64,000 bases of DNA, from positions 7,936,001 to 8,000,000 of the forward strand of contig CM057224.1 of assembly GCA_029891385.1 (NCBI GenBank), read 5' to 3'. The stretch is from Erythroxylum novogranatense (taxonomy: Eukaryota > Streptophyta > Magnoliopsida > Malpighiales > Erythroxylaceae). This document shows, one piece after another, positions 1 through 11,223 of the stretch (within the stretch, counting starts at the first letter, position 1; each line of letters starts with the position of its first letter). Under the pieces are notes generated by a model. That model saw only the letters and a program-made list of their open reading frames with translations. It was not told the origin of the DNA and searched no databases. A program made the translations under genes and the position numbers.

Positions 1-735
1 CAGATCGGAAATGAGATGGGGAAAAGGAGTTTGTGTTTAGGGTTGGTGGAGAGAACACATTTGGCGAAGGGCAAATGAAATGGCAGGGCTAGGTCTACAG
101 ACGGTCGGTCATCGCAGTAGATATATAGGGCCCTCTTTGGGGATGTTAGAAAGATGGAGGGTCGACATAATATTGTTACATATAAAATGTAACCGTGGAC
201 GAGCTTGAGGAAGGAGGGTGGTCGACGGATGTCGTTGAGAACCACGGGTTGAAGCCATCGAGACCTGCAGATGCGAGAGAGTACCAATGACTTCCTCCCA
301 TGGGTAATCACGGAGGAGGTCGGAATATTAGCAATGAGGGACGACGGAAAGATGGTAATGCTCACGGATAATTACTAAGTGAAAACATCGGAATGGAAAC
401 ACCTCGGAAATTAATTAGTAGGTGTGGGAGTATGAGCATATGAATAGTATTGGTGGACAAATGTGAGGTTGCCAATAGAATTAGGTTGAGCAAGAGGCGC
501 CTAAGTCTAATTCAAAAGTCGACGGACAAAAGGGTTTGTTGCAGGGTTAGAGGAAATGGTTTTCCTTAAGTATATCTTGACCGGCAACACGAGTTGCCGG
601 TGATCGCACTCGTGGATCTACCGGACGAGAGGAAAACGGAAGGTTGCGAGGAAGGGAAATGGTGTGATCGGAGGAAGAAGAGGATGGTCGCCGCCCGGCC
701 TAGAGGCTTGTTTCATTCTAGGCATAATCCTCGCA
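1..735 (-). pseudogene. Degenerate ORF2 of E1, putative plant transposon protein family
   Basis: No open frame survives, but the minus strand read across frames matches the better preserved ORF2 of E3 (44594-45663). Shared blocks in order are NPFVR, GNLTFVHQ(Y/F)Y, FRGVSIP, YPW(D/E)(D/E)V and CVLSTN followed by LLFPHLIS. A start like that of E3 (MPR) lies near 717. Many frameshifts and stops make it non-functional as sequenced, and the C-terminal part lies outside the window. The biochemical role of this family is not established; its plant copies are usually found inside retroelements. Family assignment is moderately sure; loss of function is likely, though some frameshifts could be sequencing error. 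Confidence 0.6.
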
Positions 736-1596
736 CACACAAACGTTAGAACAGCATTAAACTAAGAAAATTACATAATCAAAGTTCTTGACCATTCGCC
801 AAGAACGAGCAGGAGCATTTTGCGCGCTAGAGGAGACTTCGCCATTCATCGCAGCCATCAGATGTTCGCCGCAATAACTGGCATCTTCGTCATTGCGGGT
901 TAGCAAGAACATTCGTCGCAATAACCGATACCCTACGTTTGCCGCGGCGAGATATGAAATTCGCCGCGACGAATGGCGATTCTGCGAACAGTTGCGGCGA
1001 ATAGCGTTCGCTGTTTGCCTCAAATCTAACGAATAACAACGAAAATGGACAAGAGGAGGGAATAGGAACACTTACAGAAGGGTTAAAACGCAGTTGGAAG
1101 GAGATTAGAGGAGATTGGGAGCTTCAAACAGCAGAGGGCACAGAGAGGAGCAACGGCGAGGCAGCGAAGGTGGCAGCGAAATGAGGAGGGAAGGAGAAAG
1201 AAAAAGAAGAAGAAGAAGAAGACGCGGGAGACGAAAGGACGCGAAAGAGGAAAAGACAGAAATGGCCCTCGGACAAAAGAGATGTCCAACGGTCCAGAGG
1301 GGCGGAGATGTCCTTATTCGCCGCGACGAAGCAGTCCCTAGCCACGCGAACAAGTAGTAAAACCTAGATTAGCCGAATGAAAGCAGAGATGCTCATTGCG
1401 CGTAACTACCCGTAATGCATCACAATGTCTAAGGATCCTACTCGGTTTGCACAATCATTCAATTAATCATCCCACATATCAACCATTCTCGTCAATCTAA
1501 TCATGCATTAGGAAGAACACAGAGCTAACAAAGGGAAACACTTTATTCAAACAGAAAGGAAATCCTACCTAACTACTTTAAATCTCATGGTTGGGT
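736..1596 (-). other. E1 spacer between protease and ORF2, with palindrome array and purine tract
   Basis: No credible gene. The stretch holds a cluster of CG palindromes of the type TTCGCCGCGACGAA (960-973, 1317-1330; weaker ones near 863, 911 and 937) and a GA-rich run at 1085-1260. The GA run is the counterpart of the TC-rich run at 43915-43960 in E3. An alignable block near 1510-1560 (TTTGTTAGCTCT on the minus strand) also matches E3 at 43520-43550, so this spacer is a conserved part of the family. Small ORFs here, including arginine-rich ones, are by-products of the GA repeat. Confidence 0.6.
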
Positions 1597-1612
1597 CTCT
1601 CCCCCACACTTA
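1597..1612 (-). other. Polypurine-like tract after protease (E1)
   Basis: Minus strand reads TTAAGTGTGGGGGAGA, the tract that in Athila/Tat elements usually lies just before the 3' LTR. Here it follows the protease stop and precedes a further ORF. The same tract occupies the same place in E3 (43452-43464). Confidence 0.6.
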
Positions 1613-1639
1613 ATCAACACATTCACGCAACACAACATA

Positions 1640-2473
1640 TCAAATCAAATCAAAGAACGTGCACAAATATATATCGAAAAGGGGAAGAGAAACACCGGTG
1701 CTCACGGTGGATCTTGAGCTCGGGATGGACGGCAATCGATATCCAAGCTCCATGTCAACGACTTGGGTCTTGGGCAGCTCCATGTCCATTCCCATATCCG
1801 AATAGGCACCTGCACTATCATCAAAATAATCTTCTCCAAGAGAGTGTCGAGGATGGGTCAAAGTGTGGCGAAATCAACACATGCATCATCCACAAGCACA
1901 TCAGCATATTCACCCCAAGCAAGGAGTAATCCTCGTTAGGTGCTTCATAGCTTCATACATGTTGAAGCTAACGTGTTGATCACCAACCTCCATGGTGATC
2001 TTTCCTTCCTTCATGTTAATCATTGTGCTCGCAATCCGCAGGAAGGGTCGCCCAAGGATCGTAGAAGTGTCCGCACCACTTCGAGGTCATGTCCAACACG
2101 TAAAAATCGGCAGAAACACTAAACCTTTCACTTGGACCAAGATGTCCTCGATGATTCCCATGGATGTCGGAATGATCTATCGATACCAACCGTAAGACTA
2201 CCAAGTAGGCTTTATGCTCTTAACGCCTGAGCTTCATGTATGATTTCGCATTACGTTAATCGCCGCTCCCAAATCCAATAATGCTCTCCCAATTGTTACC
2301 TTTCCTATAACACAAGGAATGGTAAATGAGCTGGATCTTGGCACTTTATCGATTTGGGGCTTAAATAAAGCCGATACATTTGAACTCACCGACACGCTCA
2401 TTAGGCCTAAATTTTCGCTTGTTTGTGCACAAATCCTTCGTGTACTTGGTGTAAGCCGCACTTTCTTAATCAA
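1640..2473 (-). pseudogene. Aspartic protease region of E1 (Athila/Tat type)
   Basis: The frame at 2473-2234 carries FTIPCVIGKVTIGRALLDLG, with the DLG active-site loop typical of Athila/Tat proteases (instead of DSG or DTG) followed by AAINVM. Downstream pieces lie in other frames: SADFYVLDM near 2120, and the C-terminal acidic tail at 1861-1640 (EDYFDDSAG... then DMELGYRLPS), which matches the tail of the E3 protease (DDFVGATSS... MELYKSP). The tail ends at a stop just before the purine tract, with no reverse transcriptase beyond. Several frameshifts. The product would mature the Gag polyprotein inside virus-like particles. Confidence 0.75.
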
Positions 2474-4404
2474 ATCCAGCAGGGCACGTTGACTTCAACC
2501 TTCCCAAACAGTCAATGATTTCTTTTTCGTGTTTGAGCTCATTGACTCTCTTGCTCATCGACACGAAGTTCGGAAAAGGGAGGTCCTTTGTTGACTTCCT
2601 TCTTGGTGGTTCATTTCGCCGATTTATCCTTATCGGCTCTTCTTCCCGAAATGCTCGATGATTGCTCTTTATCCTCAATTGTTGATTGCTTCTTGTTCCT
2701 CAACAATTCTTCTTCGCGATCACTCTCGATCAAGCGACTTGCTTCTCTCTCACTGAGGCGCTTCTTCAACCTCAATTTCCTCGGTGCATTTTTCTTCTTC
2801 AGAATGTCGAAATGCACTTTCTTTCCACTCCTCAACTCAATTGCATTTAAACTCTTGGGTTTATTACCGTGTTGGAGGAATGGATCCATCGCTCCGAGCT
2901 TGGTTGTCACTCAAATTATTAGACAATTGGGTGACATAGGCGTTCATGTTCTCGGCCTTGGTCTCCCATTGCTCCATGCGTTTCCAAGGCACTAAAGCGG
3001 GCAGCATTCTTAGCAGAGTCCTGTTGGATGAGGTTCGCGATGGCGTTGAATTGATTTGCTGTGGAAGTTCGTTTCTCTTTCATCAACATCATCATACCAT
3101 GCGTAAGTGATTAGTGTCCTCTTTTGGTGGTCGTGGTTGCACCGCCAACGCCACGATCGGGAAACTGGTTTGTAGATGGTCCACTCCACTCCCTTGTTGA
3201 AAACGGTTGGGTGCTCTTCCTTCATTATTCCTCCAATTGAAGTTAGGATGAGATCTCCATCATTCGTTATATGTGTTGGAGTACGGGTCCCACTTAGAAT
3301 TTTGTCCGCCGGGTAAACAATGGACACTTCTTCATACCTTCCGGACGGAACATCGAAATGTGCATCACCGATCCATAAGATTCGCAACTAGGTGCGACCG
3401 ATTCGATGGAAGACGATGGGCGATGCACATTCGCATTCTTAAGCTCGGTAGTGATCGAGGATAACCGTGAAGTTATCCTATGCTCCGTGGAATCCACCTT
3501 CGATTCCGTGCTTTCCATACTCTTAGTTTGAGCCGCCATGGCTCCTACTTCATTCACATTCCGGAATCTCGACACTATATTCATTGATGATTTAAGGCCA
3601 TCCTCTCGATCAAGGCCCATGCTTCAGTGCGGTGAGGTCAATCAACGAACCTCCCGACGCAAAGATCCAACATTCCCTTTCCGATTTTTCACCCCATCGT
3701 AAAAATATTGAACCAATTGTTCATCGTGGATCCGATGATGGGGCACCGAGATAACAGATCTTGGAATCTGCTCCAAAAGTCATATAAGGATTCGTCAGTA
3801 ATCGCTTGCGGAATAAATCTCTTTTCGCATCGACGAAGTCCTCGAGGTGGAAAATATTTTTCCAGAAAGCTTTCCGCAAGTTGGCCCAACTATGATAGGT
3901 ATTCGCGACATGCCTTGGGAGGCTCATGTACCACCCGGGCCTTTCCTTCTAACGACAAGTGGAATACCTTCCACAAAGACTGGTCCAGATGTGCTCCTAC
4001 GTGCTTCATACTTTGATGATCATTGTGAGGGCCTCAAGATGCATGTAGGGTCCTCTCCCGCCAAACCGTGAAATTTGGGTAGGAGTTAATCAATAAACCT
4101 TTAACTTCAAATTTACGCCGGGTAGGGGCAGCAGCGATGAAAGGATCGTAGTTTACGCCCGAGGTTGTAGCTTCTGATGGTTCTACGCCCGATGTTCGCA
4201 TTGTTGTCATCTACGCATTCTCGGTCACCGTTAAGACCGTGATCTCCATTTCGGGTGGTTGTAGGGATATTCTTGGTGTTCACCATCTCAGATTCTAGTC
4301 GATCTAGTGTGCTAAGTCTTTCTTGCTCTCTCTTGTTTTTCCTAAGTTGTCTAAGGTGTCGCTCAATTTCAGTTGAAAATGAACTAGCCTAAGTCTACGG
4401 GCAT
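2474..4404 (-). pseudogene. gag of E1 (retrotransposon gag, Athila-like), broken
   Basis: The likely start is the ATG at 4404-4402 (MPV...), in the same context as the gag starts of E2 and E3. Recognisable parts in order: the gag core (RHVANTYHSWANLRKAF near 3925-3880, then SLYDFWSRFQDLLSRCP near 3800-3750), a decayed zinc knuckle near 3390-3345 (CESYGSVMH, second cysteine lost; E2 keeps CESCGSVMH), and a charged linker at 2910-2466 (KSLNAIELRSGKK). Frames change at least five times. Gag forms the particle and binds the RNA. E2 supplies a nearly intact version of the middle of this protein for comparison. Confidence 0.8.
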
Positions 4405-4811
4405 GCACAAGAGAAGTTCACCTAAGATAGCTCACTAAAACGACAATGATAGCAAGGCTTCAATTCACTCAGTTCGCCGCGACGTAGTAATTTCTGCAAT
4501 AACTGAATAAATTGTAACTTCATTGCGGCGAATATATGAACTCATTGCGGCGAATGATGAACTCATTGATTTAATGATGAACTCGTCACGACCAAGAAAC
4601 CTGATCAAAGAAAGCAAACGAATCGTAATAAACACTTAAAACAAAGCGTAATGAAATCACAAGCAGGATTAACACTAAAAACACTTAAGCGTAAAAGAAA
4701 TTAAATAAAATTATGCAATGCAAACAAAATGTAAACAACAAAATTAAAATCAAAACAAACACCGGCTAACCTAGAGAACCAATTAATTTGATTTCGCAAC
4801 GGCGCTTAATT
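4405..4811 (-). other. E1 leader with tRNA primer-binding site and palindromes
   Basis: The PBS, read on the minus strand from about 4808 to 4791, is a damaged match to TGGCGCCGTTGCCGGGGA, the complement of the plant tRNA-Asp 3' end. Between PBS and gag lie CG palindromes and their variants: TTCGCCGCGACGTA at 4481 and ATTGCGGCGAAT at 4523 and 4546. No gene here. Confidence 0.6.
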
Positions 4812-6250
4812 TGATCGGCTTATCGCTCAATTTAAGAATTGATCCTTGAAACCGGTCAAATAAAATTTATACCAAGGATTGCAATACACAGATGCAACCT
4901 CGGTTAAACTCTCAAGGAACCAATGCACCAATTGATCCTAGACTAGCCTAATGTTTGAATTATGCATGTAATGAAAGCAATAAAAGGGGTTTTGATTGAT
5001 TAATCTAAAATTAAACTAAACTAAAGCAAAGGTAAATATTTTGGGATTTTGAAAAGATAAGGCAATTTAAATTAAATGAGACCGAAAACAATTAATTAAA
5101 ACTCTCCACGAAAATGCATTTCGGTCATCATCACTCAAAATAATTATCGGGTTTAAAATCCACTAAGTTTCAAAACACAACCTTAATAACTCGTTAAGTC
5201 CAAGATTTAATTGATCAACTCGATAAATTAAAGCTTGTTAAAACCCTTAGTGTATGGCATGAAATGATTTATGCAATAAGTTAACCAGATAAAACACAAT
5301 CAATTCAATCAAACACAACTAGGTAGATTAAATTAACTCATGCAAATCTGCTTAACATACATGAAACTTCATGTATTTCGAACAATATCCAACACAAACT
5401 AATCCACACCATAAATCAAAGTTTTACATCCGATTAAACTATAGCAGATTCAATCCATCATATATCGCAATCTCCAACTCGGAGGTTTTACAAAACATGA
5501 CAAAATCTAAAACTATGGTTGATTACCCTGAAGCTCATGGAACTCCGACCTTCGCTACATTTTCGGAGAATATCGATTTAGCAGCCATGACTCCGCCAAC
5601 TCCATCACTTTTGGAGAATCACCGATACTCATGATCGAACGACTAACTGTTGAAGATGAAGACAAATGAACGTTATCGTGGCTGAACTCAGAATACGTAA
5701 TGAAAACCTATTAGAAGTTAAAATGTAAAAGAATGAAAGAGCTGGAGAAGAACGAAGAAAAGGGAGGAAAAGAAAACTACATGCGGTAGTCCTTTTGCCC
5801 TAAATGGCAAGTTTTATAGGGATACGTCGGGCCGGCCTGAATAAAGGATACTTTGCCAAATATAGCCGGGTTACCCGATATTATTGCATGCAATGGTCGT
5901 AGTTCGCCGCGCGAAGTCCGGATGGTCACCGTCGCAGTCAAGTAATTGATTTAATTTATTCGCCATGGCGAATGGAGGTTTAGGTTAAGCCCAAATAATC
6001 TCATGACATGTTGACTTCTTGAATGTTGACTCCTTTGGTCCTACAAAATACAACCCATTTGCAGATCAATTGTCCCAATAAAATTATGCGTAATTAATGA
6101 CAAATGACAACAAAATACCGACAATGTGCAATTTATCAAAACTCAATGTGCGGGACCAAAATAAGCATAAAAATCATAGATCAGGAGTCAACAGATGCAT
6201 AATTACTAGAGAAAACGGGCCTAATTTATAGTATAAATTTGGTCCAATCA
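4812..6250 (-). repeat. E1 5' LTR, 1.44 kb
   Basis: On the minus strand it begins TGATTGGACCAAATTT at 6250 and ends at 4812 next to the PBS. It aligns along its length with the E2 LTR (7736-9245) and with the E3 LTR (38773-40285). Shared landmarks are the ATAAATTGGC-like start, the palindrome island (5900-5975), a TATA box, and a U5 rich in AACTCGTTAAGTCC. The small ORFs inside it are not conserved. Confidence 0.85.
5812..5818 (-). promoter_or_regulatory. TATA box of the E1 LTR
   Basis: TATAAAA on the minus strand in the context CCCTATAAAACTTG. Equivalent boxes lie at the matching place in E2 (8759-8765) and E3 (39242-39249). It is about 85 bp downstream of the LTR palindrome island. Confidence 0.6.
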
Positions 6251-7312
6251 CAGACACTGGTTATGTGCATCACCGATCCGCAAGATTCGCAACTAGGTGT
6301 GGCCAGTTCAGTGGAAGGCGATGAGCGATGTGCATTCAAATTCTTTAACTCCGCCGTAATCGAGGACAACTGTGAAGTTATCCGATGTTCCAGAGAATCT
6401 ACTTTTGATTCTAAGCTTTCCATCCTTTTTGTCTGAGCCGACATGGCTCCCACTTCATGGACACTCCTGGAATCTCTGACACTATACTGCTGATGATTTA
6501 GGGCCATCCTCTTGATTAAGGCCCACACTTCAGGTGTGGTGAGGTCGATCAACGATCCTCCCGAAGCAGCATCTAACATTCCCTTTTCCTGATTCTTCAC
6601 CCCATCATAGAAATATTGAACAAGTTGTTCATCAGGAATTTGATGATGGGGGCATCGAGACAACAGATCCTGAAATCTGTTCCAAAAATCATACAATGAC
6701 TCGTCATAGTCTTGCTTGGCAGAATAGATTTCTTTCCTCATTGACGACGTCCTCGAGGCTGGAAAGTACTTTTCCAGGAAAGCTTTTCTCAAGTTGGCCC
6801 AACTATGGTAGGCATTCGCGACATGCCTGGGAGGCTCATGTACCACTCTCGGGCCTTTCCTTCTAGGGATAAGTGAAACACCTTCCACAAAGACATGATC
6901 TAGGGCGCCCTACGGGTTTCATGCTTTGACAAATCATTGTCATTGTAAATGCATGTAGGATCTTCTCCGCCAAACCGTGAAATTTGGGAGAGAATTTATC
7001 AATAGCCCTTAACTTCAAATTCACGCGAAGTTCGGGCAGTCATGATGAAGGGTCATAATTGACGTCCGAGGTCGTAGCTTCTCCGATCGTTCACGCTGCT
7101 TTTCCTATGTTCTCATCGACTCTTTCACGATCACCATTTAATCCATGATCTCCGCTCCTACGTTGGTGACCGGAAGTTCTTGATGCTCGACCATTTCTCC
7201 TACTTGATGTTCTAATGTGCTAGTGGTTGCTTGCTCTCTTCTTTCCTTCCCACGCTTCCTTAAGTATCGCCGATTTCAGGTTGAAAATGAACTAACCTAA
7301 GTCTACGGGCAT
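6251..7312 (-). pseudogene. gag of E2, truncated by insertion of E1
   Basis: Best preserved Athila-like gag in the window. The probable ATG is at 7312-7310 (MPV...). The first third is broken by frameshifts, then one frame is open from 6888 to the E1 insertion. It carries a retrotrans_gag core (HVANAYHSWANLRKAFLEKY, then DESLYDFWNRFQDLLSRCP and SLIDLTTPEVWALIKRMAL), a short linker with a heptad-like stretch (MESLESKVDSLEHRITSQLS), and a perfect CX2CX4HX4C zinc knuckle (CESCGSVMHITSVC). The frame then runs seven codons into the E1 LTR (DWTKFIL). The rest of E2 is not seen left of E1 in this window. Confidence 0.88.
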
Positions 7313-7735
7313 GCACAAAAGAAGTTCTCCTAAATTAGCTCACTAAAACGACAGCGGACAGAAAGGGTTTAATTCACCACTGTTCGTCGCGACTCGTAGG
7401 AACTCGCTACGGCGAACAAAACAAAATTGCGAATCGTTCGTCACGACGAACGATGAACTCGTTGCGACGAATGATGAACTTGTCGCAGCCAAGAATCACA
7501 GCAAAGCACAATAACTCAAATTAGGCACAATAAATGTGAACAATCAAACTAAACACTTAAAGAAAAATGTAATTAAGCTCACCAAATGTAATTAACACTA
7601 AAAAGATGAAGCAAATGAATAAAACAAAATTATGAAATGCAAAACATAATGCAAACAACAAAACTACAATGTAAAACAAACACTTGGCTAACCTAGAAAA
7701 CCAATTACTTTGGTTCCCAACAGTGGCGCCTAATT
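7313..7735 (-). other. E2 leader with PBS and palindromes
   Basis: The PBS on the minus strand (about 7732-7712) reads GGCGCCACTGTTGGGAACC after a TTA, a variant of the tRNA-Asp type site seen intact in E3. Palindromic CG cores (GTTCGTCGCGACTCG at 7382, GTTCGTCACGACGAAC at 7437, and a degenerate one at 7464) lie between PBS and gag, as in E1. No gene. Confidence 0.6.
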
Positions 7736-8758
7736 TGATCATGGCTTATCGCTCAATCCAAGATTGATCCTCGAAACCGGTCAAAATCAATTTATACCAA
7801 GAATTGCAACACAGGTGCAACCTCGAATTCGACTCTCAAGGAACCAATGTAGATTGATCTTAAGACTAGCCTAGTCTAATGATGCATGTAATTAAAGCAA
7901 TTTAAGGGGGTTTTGGCTTGATCTTTAAAATTAAAGAAAGCTAAGTATGAAATAAATGTTTTTTGGGATTTTTGAAAGGCAAGAAAATTTGAAATAATTA
8001 AGATTGAAAACAATTAACTAAAGTTCTCCTGAAAATGTGGCTCGGGTCATCATCGTTCAAAATAAATGTCAGGGTTTGAAATCCACTAAGTTTCGAAAAC
8101 ATAACCTTAACAACTCGTTAAGTCCAAGAATTTAATTAATCAACTCGATTAATTAAATCTTGTTAAAACCCTTAGTGTATGGTATGAAATGACTTATGTA
8201 ATAAATCAATCAGATAATAACACAACCAACTTAACCAAACACAACTAGGCAGATTAGATTAATTAATGCAAAATCGACCGATATACATGAGACTTCATGT
8301 ATTCAGCACAATATTCAACACAAACCAATCCTTAACATAGATCAAAGTTTAACATCCTACTAAACTATAGCAAGATTCATTCGGTCATACAATGCAATCT
8401 CCAACTCGGAGTTGTTACAAAATACGACGTAAATCTAAAACTAAGATCGACACCCTTGTTGAGCTCGGAACTCAAACCGTTGCTACATCTTGGAGATCCA
8501 ACGCCTAGCCACGATGATGCCGGGTGAGTCCATCATCGCTGGAATATCACCTCGGTCCATGACTCCAACGATTTAACGATTGAGAATGGGTGCGATTTAA
8601 TGATGGAAGAGATGAAGATGATGATGGTGGACGTCGACTGGAGGTGGCGCCGAATCTGCAAAATAGAGGAAACAAAAACTATCAGAAAAATGGAGAAGAC
8701 GAAGGATGGAGAGCTACCTCGGGAATGCGGCCGTCCTCATTTAACCTAAAATAGAAGG

Positions 8759-8765
8759 TTTTATA
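8759..8765 (-). promoter_or_regulatory. TATA box of the E2 LTR
   Basis: TATAAAA on the minus strand (context CCTATAAAACC), at the position equivalent to the E1 and E3 boxes. Confidence 0.6.
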
Positions 8766-8827
8766 GGAAGTCTGCGCGGGCCGGGTCGAAACAGTGGATA
8801 ATTTTGCTATTTAAGGGCCGGGGTATC

Positions 8828-8995
8828 CGACATTCGTCACGACTAATGAATAAAGTTCGTCGCGACGCATAAAAATGGTCACTCGTCGCAACAAATTAAG
8901 GGCGTGTTGGTTCGTTGCGACTAACAGCTCGTTCGTTGCGACTAACAGTTCGTTCGTTGCGACTAACGGTTGTTCGTTGCGACTAACGAATCTGG
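8828..8995 (-). repeat. Palindrome island in the E2 LTR
   Basis: Successive cores TTCGTCACGACTAA, TTCGTCGCGACGCA, CTCGTCGCAACAAA, then four tandem TTCGTTGCGACTAA units. The four tandem copies are about 22 bp apart. The core is a degenerate form of the CGTCGCGACG palindrome seen in the other LTRs. Confidence 0.8.
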
Positions 8996-9245
8996 CCTGT
9001 TGACTTTATGATATTTTGACTCCTTTTTCTCTGCAATATAAAATAACAATTTGCAGTATCAATTGTCCTTGGAAAAATTATAATGCAATCAATGTCAATT
9101 TGCACAATTTTACTAACAAATTGCATAAAACATAAGCTCACCGCAAGGGACTAATTTAAGCACAAAATCAAGAATTAAGAGTCAAAAAGTACATTAACAG
9201 CCATGAAAGTGTAGCCAATTTATATGATAAACTTGGGTTCAATCA

Positions 9246-11223
9246 AAGGGCAATCTTGAATTCAGATTTCTACGATAGGTGGGTAACATTTTTATAGTTG
9301 TTGTGTAATGGGCAAATGCCCTATGTGTGCTATCTTTGCTACATTGTGTGTGTATTGAAATAGTATTTCTATTGATTTGAAAGAAAAGTGTGAAACTATG
9401 ATGATTCGAAAGTATGAAAGAAGCATGAAATGCTATTCTTGTGCTTGAATGTGTGAGCATAAATGAGTTGTGATTGGGCAAGAGAGAACCTACTTCGATA
9501 GTCACGTGCACGTTGACCCCCCTTTAGCCTTCTCCCGGCTGCCTGCTTGAGGCTTACGAGATCCGAAAATGGACTCGTCGTGTTTACGGTAAACTTCGGT
9601 TTCCGTCGTGTTTATGGAACTCTCGAGCCTACTGTGTGCATTCCATTCTTTAATTGTGCTTATGATGCATAATGTGTTTGATTGAGATAAACTCTCATGT
9701 AGTGCGATGTGATGATTTTGGGTTATTTGAGCTTAATATGATGAATTGCTATTGTTTGGATTGTTAATGATGTGTTGTGTGGCTCATTATTCGATGGCTA
9801 TAAACTTGTTAGCCATCGAGCCGTGTTAGCTCACCACATTCTCCTCCTCGGTGCAAAATCAAAGTTGAGAGCTTAACCTGCAAGGCACCCCAGCATCACT
9901 CAAGAAACTTAGAACTTTGTATTAAGTTAGTAACTAGCTTTTTGAATAGCTTTGTAAGCATATTGATCATCGAGCATCTCATCTTTTGTATGTTGTACTT
10001 GATCTTAATGAACATGCCAATATGTAACCAAAGCTATGCATGAATCTTTATTATGATTTGAAAAGAGAATGAGAGCTCTAGTACTCTCTTCATCATGTGT
10101 TTATGTTGATTTGTGATCTATGTGTGAAGTATGTGTATTGAGTCTTTTATCATTGAGTTTTGCCTTGAGAGAGCTTGCTGGAAATTTGCACAAGTTTAGA
10201 AGCTGTTGAAGTTCTGCAAATTTCAGGCTGAAGCTTTGAGTCAACTTTTGGCCCTTATAGGGTTGGAGTTTAGGTCTGTGATCTTCATGAAAGTTGTAGA
10301 TTTTTCTCTTAGCTTTCCAATGAATTAAACCGTGTCTAATTTAGAGTTTTGAGTCAAAAGTTATGCATCTTATAAGTTGAGACGTTTTGGAGAAAAAGTT
10401 CATCGTCTCAGTTTGACTTTTTGCGTCTCAGTTGACCGCCCTCGCCATCGCTCATCGCCTCGCCATCGCTCATCGCCTTAGTTTGACTTTTGTGTCTCGG
10501 CCATCGCCCCGCCATCGCTCATCGCCTTAGTTTGACTTTTTGCGCCTCGATTGACCGCCCTGCCATCGCTCATCGCCTCGCCATCGCTTATCGCCTTAGT
10601 TGACTTTTGCATCTCATTGACTTTTTGTCTCGCTTTATCATCCGCTTCGCTTATCGACCCTTTTCCTTCTTTTTAGCCATAACTTTTGTGCAGACCTTCG
10701 ATTTAGCCGATTTTCAAGCGTTGGATTCATAAGAAAATTTTCTATCTTTTATACCTGATTGGTCAGTATTACTTTTAATTTGAAAAAGGTGGTTTGAAAC
10801 AAAGTGTGACGATCGGTTGTCAAAGTCTAAAATACTTCACTAATTTTAGAATATCTTGAGCTATAGAGTCTGATTGAGGCGATTCTTGTTTTAAATTAAA
10901 CTAGAGACCTAAACCTACAAGTTTTATGAAGGAACCGATCAGAAATTAAGCCTTTAAGATTTTCAAATTTCACCAAGTCGGTAGTGCACAAATTTTGACT
11001 TTTCTTTGAAATAGTATCTTTGCCATAACTTTCTCATTTCTAATCGAAATTGAGCGTTTTCAGTGGCGTTGGAATCGTGAGAACATAAGGAACATATTTT
11101 CTTAAAAAGCAAATCCCAAATTTTCCATTAAAGTCTCTCTAATTGTGGTCAGTTTGTGTTCGGTTTGGGTCCTATCTTTGCCAGATGGGTCCGAATGTTG
11201 GGCCTCGGAGACGGGGTCCAACA
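9246..11223 (+). repeat. LTR fragment of a Tekay/Del-like gypsy family, interrupted by E2
   Basis: No coding potential. The right edge GGGTCCAACA (11214-11223) resembles the terminus of the LTR-only insertion S1 (30901-30910). The phrase GAAAGTTGTAGATTTTTC followed by CTTAGCTTTCCAATGA (10289-10325), and the segment ending TTAGCTCACCACATTCTCC (9827-9845), are of the kind found in the other gypsy LTRs of this window. The left edge is lost at the E2 LTR. Family placement is tentative. Confidence 0.5.
10432..10665 (+). repeat. CG-word tandem repeat in LTR fragment
   Basis: An irregular tandem array of GCCATCGCTCATCGCC and TTAGTTTGACTTTTG words, alternating about every 20-60 bp. It is the local counterpart of the CG islands in the other LTRs, but the words are not palindromic. 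Confidence 0.75.

Larger units (their letters stand above)
1..6250 (-). mobile_element. E1: Athila-like, pol-less LTR retrotransposon (5' LTR to ORF2, left end outside window)
   Basis: Read on the minus strand, E1 runs: 5' LTR (6250-4812), PBS, leader, gag (from 4404), protease (2473-1640), a polypurine-like tract (1612-1597), a palindrome-rich spacer, and a degenerate ORF2 that leaves the window at base 1. No reverse transcriptase, RNase H or integrase occurs between protease and ORF2. The order matches E3 (38773-47899) part for part, although the two copies are clearly diverged. E1 sits inside the gag of E2: the E2 zinc knuckle stops exactly where the E1 LTR ends at 6250. The 3' LTR is not in the window, so target duplication cannot be checked. 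Confidence 0.85.
7736..9245 (-). repeat. E2 5' LTR, 1.51 kb
   Basis: Starts on the minus strand with TGATTGAACCCAAGTTT at 9245 and ends at 7736 beside the PBS. Its length is nearly that of the E3 LTR (1513 bp). It contains the palindrome island at 8830-8995, a TATA box (TATAAAA, minus, 8765-8759) about 65 bp downstream of it, and a U5 alignable with E1. The island includes a 22 bp direct repeat, four copies of GTTCGTTGCGACTAAC at 8928-8990. Confidence 0.85.

Noticed and set aside
1115..1357. Arginine-rich plus-strand ORF
   Set aside because: It is the translation of a GA-rich repeat on the antisense strand of E1; frames on both strands are open for the same reason.
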